Shown here: positions 1 to 10,190 of the stretch, in pieces
How the letters are laid out: the number at the start of each line of letters is the position of its first letter
Numbering within the stretch: position 1 is the stretch's first letter
Assembly (NCBI GenBank): GCA_944548615.1
Contig: OX155978.1
Location: forward strand, 4,009,588-4,073,587
DNA from: Micropterix aruncella
Taxonomy: Eukaryota > Arthropoda > Insecta > Lepidoptera > Micropterigidae
Length of the DNA: 64,000 bases
Direction: 5' to 3'
Translations under genes and position numbers: made by a program
Notes under the pieces: model-generated
Database searches by the model: none
The model's input: only the letters and a program-made list of their open reading frames with translations
What the model was told of the DNA's origin: nothing

Positions 1-494
1 ACCTGGCGGGCCGACCCTCGCGCCCTTGCTTCCAATTGTGACCAGATTTCTCCGGTCTCTCGATTGGTTCCGAGTTCGAGGTCGCTTGCGCGGTCCTCTC
101 CCTTACGAAGCGGTGAAACGGTGTGCACTGAATCTATCGCGGACCAAGGCGTCCTTTGCCCGACTCTGAACCGGGATCGGATGGCCAATGGTCATTTCAA
201 GAGCAGTCGCCGTAAGGTAGACAACCAACCCCCGCTCTATAGGAAACAATACAGTTCCCAGACTCCCTTGACTGTTAGTCGGAGAGCACAGTCGATTGGC
301 TTGCGCCGCTCGGTGCGCAGACCGTCCAGGAGCGCCAGAGGTTTGATTCCCAGGGGAGACTGGTTGATCCAGTGTCCTACCCAGGTTCGCACCCCATGCG
401 TGGAGGCCATCGGATGGGTGTTGACCCGTGAGTGTGACCGACCCTGAACACATGGGTCATCGTGGCCACCTCATCATGGGCCCATTAGCTCCCT
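1..494 (+). repeat. Family A repeat, copy 1, cut by window start
   Basis: This is the 3' three quarters of a GC-rich interspersed repeat seen in at least seven places here (full copies at 13126-13789 and 48796-49470). It matches those copies from the segment after their CGGGCTCGAG stretch through the GGGCCCATTAGCTCCC end. Short open frames occur on both strands but are not kept between copies, so I read it as non-coding. It ends directly in a 10-bp minisatellite, across which an inverted copy follows. Confidence 0.8.
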
Positions 495-540
495 GGGCAC
501 TCATGGGCACTCATGGGCACTCATGGGCATCATGGGCACT
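495..540. repeat. GGGCACTCAT minisatellite between inverted family A copies
   Basis: Three exact 10-bp units GGGCACTCAT are followed by a one-base-shorter unit and a partial unit. The array sits at the junction between a plus-oriented and a minus-oriented family A copy. Confidence 0.9.
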
Positions 541-968
541 CTGACTAACAGTCGGGGGAGTCTGGAAGCAGTACTGTTTCCTATAGAGCGGGGGTGGTTA
601 CGGACCTTACGGCGACTGCTCTTGAAACGACCATCGGCCATCCGATCCTGGGTGAACAGCCGGGCAAAGGAAGCTGTGGTCCGCGATAGATTCGGTAACA
701 CCGTTTCACCGCTTCGTAAGGGAGAGGACCGCGCAAGCGACCTCGAATTCGTAACCAATCGAGAGACCGGAGTAATCTGGTCACAATTGGAAGTAAGGGC
801 GTGAGTGTCGGCTCGCCAGGTAACAATCCTGGCTATCTCGCGGTTAAGGCGTTGGCCTCTTACGGGCTTGTGACGAAGCTAGATGGTGGACTGTTTCGTC
901 CCCAAGTCTTCTACGCTTACTCCAGGGAGATAGAACGACTAATCGTTAAAAGTTCCTGAGGTGACAGG
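541..968 (-). repeat. Family A repeat, copy 2, inverted and truncated
   Basis: The reverse complement matches the middle and 5' part of family A (compare 13126-13560). The strand shown reads out through CGGTTAAGGCGTTGGCCTC and GAACGACTAATCG. The family's 3' end is missing, replaced by the minisatellite at 495-540. The 5' end is also lost: similarity stops near 968, where a mariner fragment begins. Confidence 0.75.
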
Positions 969-1212
969 TTAACCTGAGATTGTGGACTTTGTCAACCATT
1001 ACCTCATTTGTGACCGTTTTTGGACGTCCACTGCGTGGTTCATCCTTAGTGCTCGTACGACACAGTTTGAACTCGCTCACCCAGAAACTGATAGTCGAAA
1101 ATGAAGGTGTGTAGATGCCATGAACTTTCTGCAAAATATTTCATATTTGCGTCGCCATTCTTCCCATCCATCCATACGTGTTTAATCACTGCACGAAATT
1201 CGTATTGCTTCA
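969..1212 (-). pseudogene. mariner transposase N-terminal fragment
   Basis: The minus strand encodes a mariner-type N-terminal region. EFRAVIKH lies near 1190 and SFSTISFWVSEF, RTSTKDEPRSGRP lie in 1020-1110, which correspond to the family's paired helix-turn-helix. The two halves are in different frames, so there is at least one frameshift. No catalytic domain follows; family A abuts the 3' side. The wording fits mellifera/irritans-type mariners, where the intact protein is about 345 residues, so this is under a quarter of one. Confidence 0.8.
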
Positions 1213-1404
1213 CAAAACTGCTTGGTAAACAAGAACTGGGCAATGTATCTTTCTGAAAATTTGACAGCTTTCCTAAAATAGGTTGGTGTTGCAAACCGTC
1301 ACAACTATTTCGGGATACGCGCGCTATCTCTTGCCCATTCTGGAAACTTTTCAATCTACCTTCGAAAATACAATAAAAACGCGGCAATTTATTGGAATTT
1401 CTTA

Positions 1405-2286
1405 CAATATCGCCGCGCTCGACAAAAAGTACTATAACTATGGAACTTCTATATCAATCATAAAAGAATAACTGTGCAATGATCGCATTGAAATTTCCTA
1501 TATAGAATATTGAAATCTCATTTTGTAAAACAATTAGATAATTATTAATAAATATGAGAAAGTCGAAAAAGTGAAAAATACTCAGCATTTCTACTGTACT
1601 TGTCTTACGGAAAAATACGGAACCCTTTTTAGAAATTGTAAATGATCGTTTTGCTTATTTACATACAAAAATATTTAGATATTATTTCATAAAAACCAAT
1701 TAAAAAAATGATGTTTTCTCGAAAAAAAAATCTCGAAAAAAATTACCTCATCAATTTACAAATACGCCGAAAACATAATATATTTTAGCGAAAAACAAAG
1801 TTTGCATTTTTGGAGTTATTAGAAATATATTTTGCATTTTTGGATTGGAATTAAAAATGATCCAATTTTTCAACTCAAAAATACAGGTAAAATGGGAATA
1901 AAATGTACATAACATCACTGAATTCGGTTGATAAAGTGTTTTCGAATCAAATTTACTTACATATCTATTCATATTCCAACTGACAACACTAAAAAACACA
2001 CAAAAAAACTTCACAACCCGATGACAGCCGACGGCGGCACACCAGCGATATTTGACAATTGAATATTACCATAAATATCCATTAAAATCACGCCGGACGT
2101 TATTCTAGCGGCTGTCTATGTATCTATGGTAATAATGAGACATGTTCGTATGGATTTTAGGACCGTTCGAATAAGAAAATAATATTACTGTGCGCTCCGT
2201 GAGCAAGCCGCCAATATTGATCGTTACGTAGCCAACGGTGTTCTGATGTGCAACCAAATTTGGTCGTTACGTAGCCGAAGGGTTAG
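1405..2286 (-). mobile_element. piggyBac-type MITE (TTAA class)
   Basis: The right end reads GGTCGTTACGTAGCCGAAGGG followed by TTAG, a one-base variant of TTAA. The terminal several hundred bases match, inverted, the 5' end of the piggyBac element at 36235-36660, so this looks like its deletion derivative. It carries the shared internal module (CAATGATCGCATTGAAATTT) near 1480. A second close copy is at 5517-6140. The left boundary is uncertain. Confidence 0.7.
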
Positions 2287-2304
2287 GACTATAGGTTGTT
2301 TGAC

Positions 2305-2401
2305 ATTATAAATAGGATAAAACAAATTTACCGCATAAAGTTTGTAGCACGCCGAGTGCTACAAACTTCACTCGGTAAATTCGTTTTATCCAATTTATAA
2401 T
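2305..2401. repeat. Foldback hairpin, 46-bp arms
   Basis: Arms 2305-2350 and 2356-2401 are inverted copies (about 41 of 46 positions pair) around a 5-base loop GCCGA. The arm sequence (ATAAATAGGATAAAAC, then AATTTACCG, then TTTGTAGCAC) is a diverged version of the arms at 9439-9619. The flank GTTGTTTGACATTATAAATA is also shared with that locus, in inverse order, so both belong to one repeat family. Confidence 0.85.
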
Positions 2402-2517
2402 ATCATCCTTCAGTTTTTCAACGGAGATTTTTTTATTCTATGCTCACTAGCGTCAGCAATATGTTCACTATAATGGTTTTGTTTCTCCTTCGGATACGAT
2501 CTACTTTTCTATGTATG

Positions 2518-3010
2518 CACAGCCCTCCGTCCAGATATAACTCTTTACTCTCTATCTCGGAAGGTGGCCCTTGTTGTAGAATTAACTGTTCCATGGGAAT
2601 CAAATATCCCAAAAGACCACGAGTGCAAATTAAATAAATACCATGATCTCGCAAACGCTGTCATCCGGATCGGCTTCACTGTTCACCTTCACGCGGTTGA
2701 AGTTGGCGCTCGTGGCCTGCCAGCTAAATCTCTGTTTCACCTCTTTAAAGATCTTGGTCTTTCCAGAAAAATAATTAATTCTTTCCTAGAAAAAACATCT
2801 AAAACGGTGATTTGCGCATCTCATATTCTATGGCTTCGAAGGGGGAGTGAATGGGTGGTAAGGTGAACGCTCGCATGTGGCAAGACAGCTGTCCTAAACC
2901 TACCACAGCCGGTCGTTAGTCCGGAATCCACTGCTCAACCCCCAGGTATCATGATGAACCCGACTCTGGTCGGTGAATTCCATGGCAGCTCCGTTTGTAT
3001 TTTATTTATT
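2518..3010 (+). pseudogene. R2-type LINE 3' fragment (endonuclease domain)
   Basis: This is a 5'-truncated copy of the R2-type element best seen at 32036-35488. The frame encodes VELTVPWESNIPKDHE and then HAVEVGARGLPAKSLFHLF, part of the C-terminal restriction-like endonuclease of R2/NeSL/Hero-type elements. The upstream RPD-type residues are in another frame, so it is broken. It ends with the family's 3' end, GGTGAATTCCATGGCAGCTC then TTTGTATTTTATTT. Confidence 0.8.
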
Positions 3011-3619
3011 TTTTATTTATATATGAGATTGATTTGGGTACATACAAAAAAAAAATATACATGTGAAAATGAAGATTCGGGGAACGATCCAGTGAGATTT
3101 TACTCTAAACTGATAGTTCCAAGATGGATGAAGGGATGAGGCATGGGATGAACCTATTCTGGCCGCCTTTCAAGCGGAAACGAATGTAGTCATAATGGCA
3201 GGAAGTGAGGTTGAAAGAAGGCAGATACCAAGGTAAGCAAATAGACATTTCAGAAAATTCAAAAAGTTCAGAAAGATCTACAAAGATCTACAAGGCATTG
3301 TGAGACCTATTCTTGAGTATGGTTATCAGCTCTGGAACCCCTATCTTTGCAAAGATGTAGATGTCCTGGAAAAGGTTCAGCGAAGGACAACCAAAATGCC
3401 AGTGGGCCTGAAGAATAGGAATTATGAAGATCGCTTGGAATTACTTGGAATGACTACTCTGAAACAAAGAAGACATAGAGGGGTCCTGCATATAAAATTG
3501 TCACAAATTATTACGATGCACCTGGGCTAAAAATAAATAATGTTTACAAATTCAACGTCAACACAAATCTTCTAGGTCGCAGCCAAAAATTCAACCACGC
3601 AGAATTTAATTTAATCATC

Positions 3620-3933
3620 TTAACCCGTTGAGTATGATACGACCAAATCTGGTTCTGAAACAATTATCCGTTGAGTATGATACGACCAGATCTGGTTCCG
3701 CGTTTTTTTCACTTCTTTGACGTTCTCATATTTATTCATAATTATCTAATTGTTTTACAGAATGATATTTCAATATTCTATATTCGAAATTTCAATGCAA
3801 TCATTGTGCAGTTGTTCTTTTTATGATTGGTGTAGTAGTTTCGTAGTTATAGTACTTTAAGGTCGATGTCGCCGAAAATCCTGTAAAAGAGACAGATGCA
3901 TCCATGAAAATACCCATTTACTCCAAGGGTTAA
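3620..3933 (-). mobile_element. TTAA MITE (CCCGTTGAGTATG / CCCTTGGAGTAAATG ends)
   Basis: Bounded by TTAA at 3620-3623 and 3930-3933. One end reads CCCGTTGAGTATGATACG, and the other read inward is CCCTTGGAGTAAATGGG. These are imperfect inverted repeats. It contains the shared internal module (AATGCAATCATTGTGCAGTT). Close relatives are at 9323-11322 and 60475-60778. Confidence 0.75.
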
Positions 3934-4523
3934 CCCAGTTACTGAAACTTTTTTTCATCTCGTATCACAGTAGTTTTTTTTAGTATTATTACCTTGATGC
4001 ATAAAGTAAACAAGGAAAATTACCAAAAGAAACTGAGTCTTCAGGAAAGCTCGGAAAATGCGGATCGTTTTTACGATCAGTAATAATAGGCAGGTAGATT
4101 AACGCTCATATATCTACTACTTTATCGATTGTATCCTATTTTAAATTAAAGAAACACAGATATTACTGTGAAAAAGGCTTTATTATCTATCTATCTATAT
4201 CTATCTATATAATATTTATCTATCTAGCTCATACATTTATAAAAAACCAGCATAAAATAAATTTCAATCACAAGCTTATTTGTAAACACTTACCGTTTTG
4301 AAGACATAGTGAAAGTTAATTGCGCTAATACGAATTAAAACAGAAAAGCACTTCAAAATTGTGATCGTAATATTATCTATGCACCGAAACACTGTTAAAC
4401 GATCACTACGGCGATTAGTAAACAATAAGCAAAAGTTATCTGCTCGTTAATATTTTCAAATTGAGGGTATTCCCCATACTTTTTTATGATCTTTATGACG
4501 ATCGGTCGTTGTAAATGGATTAA
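3930..4523 (+). mobile_element. TTAA element (CCCAGTTACTG / CCATTTACAACG ends)
   Basis: Runs from TTAA 3930-3933 to TTAA 4520-4523, with no coding sequence. It includes a TATC microsatellite near 4180-4220 and a stretch with the AAATAAATTTCAATCACAAG motif. The related copy at 58536-60813 carries the same left arm and the same tail, interrupted there by a Penelope-like element and others. Confidence 0.65.
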
Positions 4524-4663
4524 GAACGTTCTGCAAAATAGAGTGGTGGACGTGGAATAAACTACTATTTTAAGTTATTAATGCAAGCTCCTTTAATCTA
4601 TTTAAAAAGAGACTCGATTTGTATATAAAAACTTGTTAATATTGTCTATGACTTGCTCTACAG

Positions 4664-4931
4664 CAGTGGTTCCTAATTAGTTTTTCTGCATACCACTTTG
4701 CGAAAGACCCCAAACTCGCGTACCCCTGATTGCAGGAATGATAAATAGAAAATGAAATCAGATTTTTAAAAATATTTAGTACCATCAAAATACAGATGAT
4801 GATGGAGAAAATCAGTTTAATGTGACGAATGTACACGTTTTTCTTAGCACACCTCTGAAACATCTTAGTCAAAAGATTGCTACGCATACCCCTTGATCCA
4901 TTATTGAATGTGCGGATATCAACCTCCATAA
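4664..4931 (+). mobile_element. hAT-like element, 5' part only
   Basis: Starts CAGTGGTTCCTAATTAG and continues with TACCACTTTGCG and CGTACCCCTGA, typical of hAT non-autonomous elements. No matching 3' inverted end or 8-bp target duplication is visible. A LINE fragment follows at about 4932. Confidence 0.45.
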
Positions 4932-5515
4932 GAACTACGCCAACCACCGTATCTATATCCACTCGGATAGCAAAGCATCTCTTATGGCACTAGCCTCGAA
5001 TACAATTAATTCAAAGCTAGTGGAAAACTGGATATCACTACTGAATTTCCTGGGCGAAAAGAACAGGGTAATTCTAAGATGGGTTCCTGGCCATGCAGGA
5101 ATCGAGGGAAATGAAAAAGGTGATGAACTTGCTAAGACGGGAGCAAAGGGAACGTAATACGGCCCCTGAACCTTGCTGTGGCGTACCAAAAAGCCTTGCA
5201 AACCTAATGCTCAAACAAATATGTTTAGAACAATCCGTCAACCACTGGAACAACACGCCAGGGTTGAATCATTCCAAAGCGCTAATTAAGGCTTACGCCC
5301 GTAAGACTGCCAGTGAGGCCTTATCGCTAAATAGGAACAATCTACGCATACTGGTGAGGGCGCTCACGGGGCATTGTGGCCTGAACAAACAAATGTTCAA
5401 CCTCAAGCTCAGAGACACAAAAATGTGCAGGTTCTGCCAAGGAGCAGAGAAAACTCCCCAGCACCTCATGTGCGAGTGTGGCCCGCTGATGCGTCAAAGA
5501 TACACCCACTTGTGT
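4932..5515 (+). pseudogene. LINE RNase H and C-terminal zinc-knuckle fragment
   Basis: Translation gives IYIHSDSKASLMAL and then ILRWVPGHAGIEGNEKGDEL, the DSxA and GHxGxxGNExAD signatures of the RNase H domain of I/R1/Loa-type LINEs. After a frameshift near 5100 the open frame continues with TGHCGLNKQ and CRFCQGAEKTPQHLMCEC, the Cys/His motif at the C-terminus. The reverse transcriptase is absent. The same tail is present at 59777-60168. The 3' side fuses into a MITE at about 5517. Confidence 0.8.
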
Positions 5516-5516
5516 G

Positions 5517-6140
5517 CAATATCGCCGCGCTCGACAAAATGTACTATAACTATGGAACTACTGTAGCGATCATAAAAAAGAATAACTGTGCAATGATCGC
5601 ATTGAAATTTTGTATATAGAATATAGAAATCTCATTTTGTAAAACAATTATATAATTATGAATAAATATGAGAAAGTCGAAAGAGTGAAAATAAACTCGG
5701 CCTTTCTAACTTGTACTTGTCTTACGGAAAAATACGGTACCCTATTTAGAAAATGTAAATGCTATCGTTATCTTTATTAGATTCTCTATCAAAGGTAATA
5801 TTTCGTTTTGCTTATTTACATACAAAAATATTTAGATATTAGCTCATAAAAACCAATAAAATTTTTGATGATTTCTCGAAAAAAAACCAATTTTTCAACT
5901 CGCGGCAACCAATTTTTCAACTCAAAACAGCGACCAACCAGCGATGTTTGACATTGGAATTTTATCATAAATATCCGTTAAAATGATGCGCGACGTTATT
6001 CTAGTGGCCGTCTATGTATCTATGGTAATAATGAGATATTTCGTATGGATTTTAGGATGCGTTCGAATAAGAAAATAATATTACTGTGCGCTCCGGGAGC
6101 AAGCCGCCAATATTGGTCGTTACGTAGCTGAAGGGTTTAA
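5517..6140 (-). mobile_element. piggyBac-type MITE, second copy
   Basis: Ends GGTCGTTACGTAGCTGAAGGG followed by TTTAA (TTAA at 6137-6140). It is homologous along most of its length to 1405-2286 and to the 5' end of the piggyBac at 36235. It carries the CAATGATCGCATTGAAATTT module near 5600. The sequence just outside the right TTAA matches 11955-12148, where no MITE is present, so that locus serves as an empty-site comparison. Confidence 0.75.
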
Positions 6141-6356
6141 GTTGTGAGGAATTACTACTAAGCACCTAAGGTATCACCGGATAAATCTATCAAGTTATGC
6201 CTATGACATGCTACTGGAATGACAATTATAAGAAAATTAAGCGATTTGAGCCACATACAGAATGATCCGGAGCATGATTTTACACCAATAATAATAAAAA
6301 ATGCAAATTCGGCTTTTTGGCACGAACGCAGTTTCACATAGAGATCAACGATATGC
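6141..6356. repeat. Unclassified repeat B, copy 1
   Basis: Matches 11955-12148 with moderate divergence; shared blocks include TACTACTAAGCAC, GGTATCACC and GATTTTACACTAATAA-like sequence. No coding sequence or terminal structure is visible. Confidence 0.55.
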
Positions 6357-6554
6357 AAAGTAGCACATGCTCAATGCAGGGGGCTCACAAACCGCGGTGG
6401 TTCAATAGAGCGCATAACATGCTCTGCCTAGCTTCAATATGCAAGTAAGCAAGTGCTATATCAGCACACTGTCAGTCGTGAATCCTAGAAGCGTTAGTAA
6501 TGATAATTGCTTTAGCTTTACGTCGACGTCTAGGCTAAAATATGTGGTTTTTGC

Positions 6555-7165
6555 TGACGTTAAGACTGTTCTTGTTCACGCGGCGGAAGTTGGCGCTTGT
6601 GGCCTGCCAACAAAATCTCGATTTCACCTCTTTTAACCCTTTTTACTCGAGGCCTTTTTCGCATCTAAGAAAATACTAAATCTCATTGGAAAACTTTTAA
6701 TACCACTAAAATACTTAAAACATGGTATGAAAATACTACTAAAATATTTAAAAAATACTACTAAAATACTATTAAAATACCATAAAATCTTAGAATGGGG
6801 ATGACCCAACATTTTTTCTAAACTTCATGTTGAAAAATATCATTTTTTAACATGGAAAATAATATCAAAAAAATACTACCTAAATACTACGAAAATACTA
6901 GTGGACGCAATAAGCTTCCCGGGCCCTGTAGCAGCGCCGCTCGAGTGTAAAGGGTTAAGATCTTGGTTACTCCAGAAAAATAATATATTCTTCCTAGAAA
7001 AATGTGATGAGGTAAACGCTCACATGTAGCAGGACAGCTGTCCTAAACCTACCACAAACGTCGTTAGTCCGAAGTCCACTTCTCAACCCCCCTAGAAGGG
7101 TAATAATAATATAAGGATGGGGCCGATTTCAGATAATAAATCCCGTGGCAGCTCTGTTTGTATTT
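6555..7165 (+). pseudogene. R2-type LINE 3' fragment, split by a TTAA MITE
   Basis: A very decayed copy of the R2-type 3' end: GCGGAAGTTGGCGCTTGTGG before the MITE, and GATCTTGGTTACTCC through GACAGCTGTCCTAAACCTAC after it. No usable reading frame remains. It is interrupted exactly at a TTAA by the element at 6633-6958. Confidence 0.75.
6633..6958. mobile_element. TTAA MITE with CCCTTT..CTCGAG ends
   Basis: TTAA at 6633-6636 and 6955-6958 flank inverted ends CCCTTTTTACTCGAG and, read inward from the right, CCCTTTACACTCGAG. The interior is rich in AAAATACTAC repeats and has GGATGACCCAAC and GTGGACGCAATAA blocks shared with 8089-8697. A piggyBac-superfamily origin is inferred from the TTAA target and CCC start. 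Confidence 0.8.
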
Positions 7166-7236
7166 ATTTATTATAGATAGATAGATAGTTAATTATCTTA
7201 TGCACCAGGCTTTATGTAATCTATTTTTGTTTCTAG

Positions 7237-7334
7237 GCGCGTGAGAGGGAATTGCGGCACAGAGACACATTCCTGCAAAATCGGGCGACCAGAGAGTTAC
7301 CGGCTCATGCGGAACCCATTGATTCTGATTCTAG
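7237..7334 (+). CDS. RBM25: RBM25-like gene, exon a (internal)
   Basis: A 98-base open segment between acceptor TTTTTGTTTCTAG and donor AG/GTGTGT. It encodes a charged stretch (ARERELRHRDTF, then DSDS) and ends in phase 2, which fits the next exon. RBM25 proteins have a long Arg/Glu-rich middle between the RNA-recognition motif and the PWI domain, and this looks like its end. There is no strong residue-level match, so assignment rests on splice signals, phase and collinearity with the certain exons downstream. Earlier exons (RRM, RE-rich core) are not in the window or were not recognised. Confidence 0.55.
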
Positions 7335-7409
7335 GTGTGTATTCGAACGCACAACCCTGAAATACATTGCTAAAAGAGAATTTATAATATTTTTGTGTAT
7401 TTTTGTCAG

Positions 7410-7560
7410 TCCCGATGCGCCGGAACCCGAACCCGTGCAGCCGGCTGAGCCTCCGCCCGAAGAAGTGGAAAGCGAAGCCCCCCCGGAGCCTCATTCCCCC
7501 ACCACACCACCCGAACCGCCTCACTACCACCATAGGAGACATCGCCATCACCACCGACAG
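7410..7560 (+). CDS. RBM25: RBM25-like gene, exon b (Pro/Glu- and His-rich)
   Basis: 151 bases between acceptor TTTTTGTCAG and donor CAG/GTACTG. The preceding intron would be only 75 bases. Entering in phase 2, it encodes PDAPEPEPVQPAEPPPEEVE and ends with a His/Arg-rich run (YHHRRHRHHHRQ). The exon ends in phase 0. The acidic, proline-rich composition fits the linker before the PWI domain in RBM25. The GC-rich coding stretch stands out from AT-rich surroundings. Confidence 0.65.
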
Positions 7561-8088
7561 GTACTGCATTTTTTCGTTCCTCGTTATCATGATCATATAA
7601 TTGCCATTACCTAGGGGTTTACCATTGCCAGTCTGTTGAATTCGTAAACGTATACAATTATTAAACTGCTTAGCAAAAAATTTATGTTGAAATCAGTTGC
7701 GCAGAGTTGTACAAAGGGGTAAAAGTTTTGAACTGAAGTTGCCTATCCATATAAAGATTTAGCTCCATTGTTGATCAGGTTTTTTTCAAAGTTCCTCTGG
7801 ATCTTCTGATTTCTGAGACGAGACGGTTGTTAGTTAATCGATATTGCCGGAAAGAAGAATCATCTTGTAATTTTGTAGATATCCCAAAGTTTGCTTTTTT
7901 CACTTGTAAACTTAAGAATATTTCTGGATAATCCTGAATAATCCAACAAATCCTGAATAATCCAGGTTTTGTTGATTTCCTTGGGGCGTTTTTTCTATAA
8001 TGATAGTTCAGTGTATTTATCCAGAATGTCTGCTACTCAAATTTTGAGGTTTACCCAATTGTCATTAGCGCCGATAAGTGAAGTATGG
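7561..8088. other. Intron sequence, nothing recognised
   Basis: AT-rich intron start with no coding, repeat or terminal structure that I can support. Confidence 0.5.
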
Positions 8089-8697
8089 TTAACCCTTTTG
8101 CACTCGAGGCTTTTTGCTCTTAAGAAAATACTACATCATGTTGGAAAAATACCATTTTAATATCAGGGAAAATACTACAAATATAGTAAGAAAATACTAC
8201 AAAAATACTTTAAAATCTTAGATGGGGGTGACCCAACCATCGACATATAACTACTAGACCTCATGACCAATCTGAGAATGCGTCAGCCGAATAAAAAGAG
8301 ACAGCAGCATATAGTACTCCCTCCATCCTTGTCTAGTTGCGCATGCATGGAGACACGTACATATTATATCACTATGGCAACGCTTCGACGCCATAAGTCT
8401 GCTATGCTATGGATAAACGCGCATGCGCAACTAGACAAGGATAGAGGAGGGCCCCACATGCCCCTATCTCTTTCTATTCGGTGAAATCATCCACTCACAG
8501 CCCGACTTCGCACTCCCATTCTCTTATTTTGTTACCCTCTATGGACCCTACTGTTTTTTTTCTGAACATCACGAAAAAAAACCATTTTAAAGTCACTGAA
8601 AATACCACAAAGATAGTACGAAAATACTACAAAAATACTAGTGGACGCAATAAACTGCCCGGATGCCGTAGCGGCGACGCTCATGTGCAAACGGTCT
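8089..8697. mobile_element. TTAA MITE, second member of the CTCGAG family
   Basis: TTAA at 8089-8092 followed by CCCTTTTGCACTCGAGGC. The right end, read inward, is CCGTTTGCACATGAGC at 8694, with a decayed target (TCTA). It shares AATACTAC repeats, GGGTGACCCAAC and GTGGACGCAATAAACTGCCC with 6633-6958. It is interrupted by an inverted-repeat element at 8287-8481. Confidence 0.75.
8287..8481. mobile_element. 195-bp inverted-repeat MITE nested in a MITE
   Basis: The whole segment folds back on itself. The left arm starts CCGAATAAAAAGAGACAG and the right arm, read inward, starts CCGAATAGAAAGAGATAG. Both arms contain ATCCTTGTCTAGTTGCGCAT. The centre is near 8384. A target duplication is not obvious, so the class is unknown. 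Confidence 0.75.
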
Positions 8698-8820
8698 AGT
8701 TTCACCAGATTTTCTTCACTATGCTAGATTTCACTCTAGCCCGACAGATTTCCCCATGGATTCAAAATTTGTATATTCAGTAGAACTCCAATTAACCAAA
8801 TCAATTGGGACCAGACCCCA

Positions 8821-9165
8821 GTTAGTTAGTTAGTTAGTTTTCCTGGGCTATTTCTCGCACTTGGCCTCTTGATTGGGCCGTTGTTCGTGGCTCATGTTTC
8901 TATTTATGTTACTCCAGCCAACCCAGGCTGTCCCAGAAGGTTAGCAGCCTGTTTGGGTTGCTACAGGCCTCCGGGACAGATGCTGGAGTTTGTAGTATTC
9001 TTGCTCGTTACTCTGCCACGCTCCTGCATTCCATGAGCACGTGCTGTGGCGTTCCTTCTTCCTCCATGCATCCTCTGCATAGAGGGTTTTTTGTCACACC
9101 TATGGTAAACAGGTGTTTGTTTAGGGGACAGTGGCCTGTCATAGTACCTATGAGGATTGACCGAA
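8821..9165 (-). pseudogene. 5'-truncated I/R1-type LINE tail with 15-bp target duplication
   Basis: Direct repeats TGGGACCAGACCCCA at 8806-8820 and 9166-9180 flank it. Read on the minus strand it encodes TGHCPLNKHLFTIGV, then CRGC and TPQHVLMEC, the C-terminal Cys/His motif of RNase H-bearing LINEs, and NRLLTFWDSLGWLE before a stop. It ends in a TAAC tail (GTTAGTTAG on the plus strand). Confidence 0.85.
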
Positions 9166-9439
9166 TGGGACCAGACCCCATTCAGTTAATCAAAAATTTG
9201 GATAATTTGTTTTAAAAAAATAGTTTATCTTAATTATTACTGTATGTATGTTGAAAATGGGAGAAAAAAACTGTTTTTAAAAAGGAAGAGTTGATGGTCC
9301 CGTGTCTGCTTCAACTTCGACATTAACCCTTGGAGTAAATGGGTATTTTGATGGATGCATCTGTCACTTTTGCAGGATTTTCGGCGACATCGACGGCGCT
9401 CGACTTCAAGTACTATAACTACGAAACTACTACACCAAT

Positions 9440-9654
9440 ATAAATAGGATAGAAAACGAATTTACCGCGTGAAATTTGTAGGACCCGACGTTTCGGTGAC
9501 GTTGCAGCCGCCGTTGTCTAGGGTAGACTGCGGCGGCTAGACAACGGCGGCTGCAACGTCACCGAAACGTCGGGTCCTACAAATTTCACGCGGTAAATTC
9601 GTTTTCTATCCTATTTATAATGTCAAACAACCGCGATAGTCTTCGATTTTATAT
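9440..9654. mobile_element. Foldback insertion with perfect 83-bp hairpin
   Basis: Flanked by a 12-bp duplication TACTACACCAAT (9428-9439 and 9655-9666) inside a MITE whose uninterrupted form is seen near 60560. Arms 9439-9521 and 9537-9619 are perfect inverted copies around a 15-base spacer. Each arm contains CCGAAACGTCGGG or its complement, resembling the GAAAC-GTC part of Penelope hammerhead ribozymes, but no CTGANGA core is present. A 35-base unpaired tail follows on the right. The long target duplication argues for retroelement insertion. Confidence 0.8.
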
Positions 9655-10190
9655 TACTACACCAATCATAAAAAGAACAACTGCACAATGATTGCATTGA
9701 AATTTCGAATATAGAATATTGAAATATCATTTTGTAAAACAATTAGATAATTATGAATAAATATGAGAACGTCAAAGAAGTGAAAAAACAATTGCCGACT
9801 TTGGCATTTGCGACGCGACATTCAAAGACCCGAAATACTTTATATACACGATAAATGGTACATCTAATCAGCTTAGGGGGACTATATGATGTTGTAGAAA
9901 TGGTTTTACTTACGATTCGTTGAAATAAACACCGAAAACTACACGAAAAACGTATCCGAAAACGAAACACACGCTCCGCGGATTTTGACGTTTCGGGAAG
10001 GCGGGCGTTCAATTTGCAGCGGTCCGTAATAATATGTTACATGGACTGCGCAGTTACTGCTGCGAATGCTAACAGAGAGAATTTAATTCTGTACCGATCT
10101 GCCATACGCATGAAAGAGACAAAATGCTTTCGATGGTAAAAAAAGAGTTCAAAAGCGCGCTCCGAGCGGAACCAGATCTGGTCGTATCAT

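Larger units (their letters stand above)
3270..4655 (+). pseudogene. CR1-like LINE RT C-terminal fragment, split by MITEs
   Basis: Residues RPILEYGYQLWNPYLCKDVD and VLEKVQRRTTKMPVGLKNRN belong to the C-terminal part of a CR1/Jockey-superfamily reverse transcriptase. The same family is at 14870-15651 and 24266-24630. The coding trace stops at 3619, is interrupted by TTAA elements (3620-4523), and resumes at 4524 with a segment homologous to 15428-15550. The rejoining point is a TTAA present in the uninterrupted copy, so the split is by insertion. Confidence 0.8.

Noticed and set aside
64..447. Open frames in family A (127 residues here, similar at 13420 and 49032) as a coding gene
   Set aside because: Frames differ in length and phase between copies, and the opposite strand is equally open; this is a composition effect of GC-rich DNA.
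4180..4220. CRISPR-like or satellite array
   Set aside because: Simple TATC microsatellite inside a TTAA element; CRISPR arrays are not expected in an animal genome.
9537..9619. A functional hammerhead ribozyme in the 83-bp hairpin
   Set aside because: GAAACGTC is present but CTGANGA and a stem II are not; only a resemblance.
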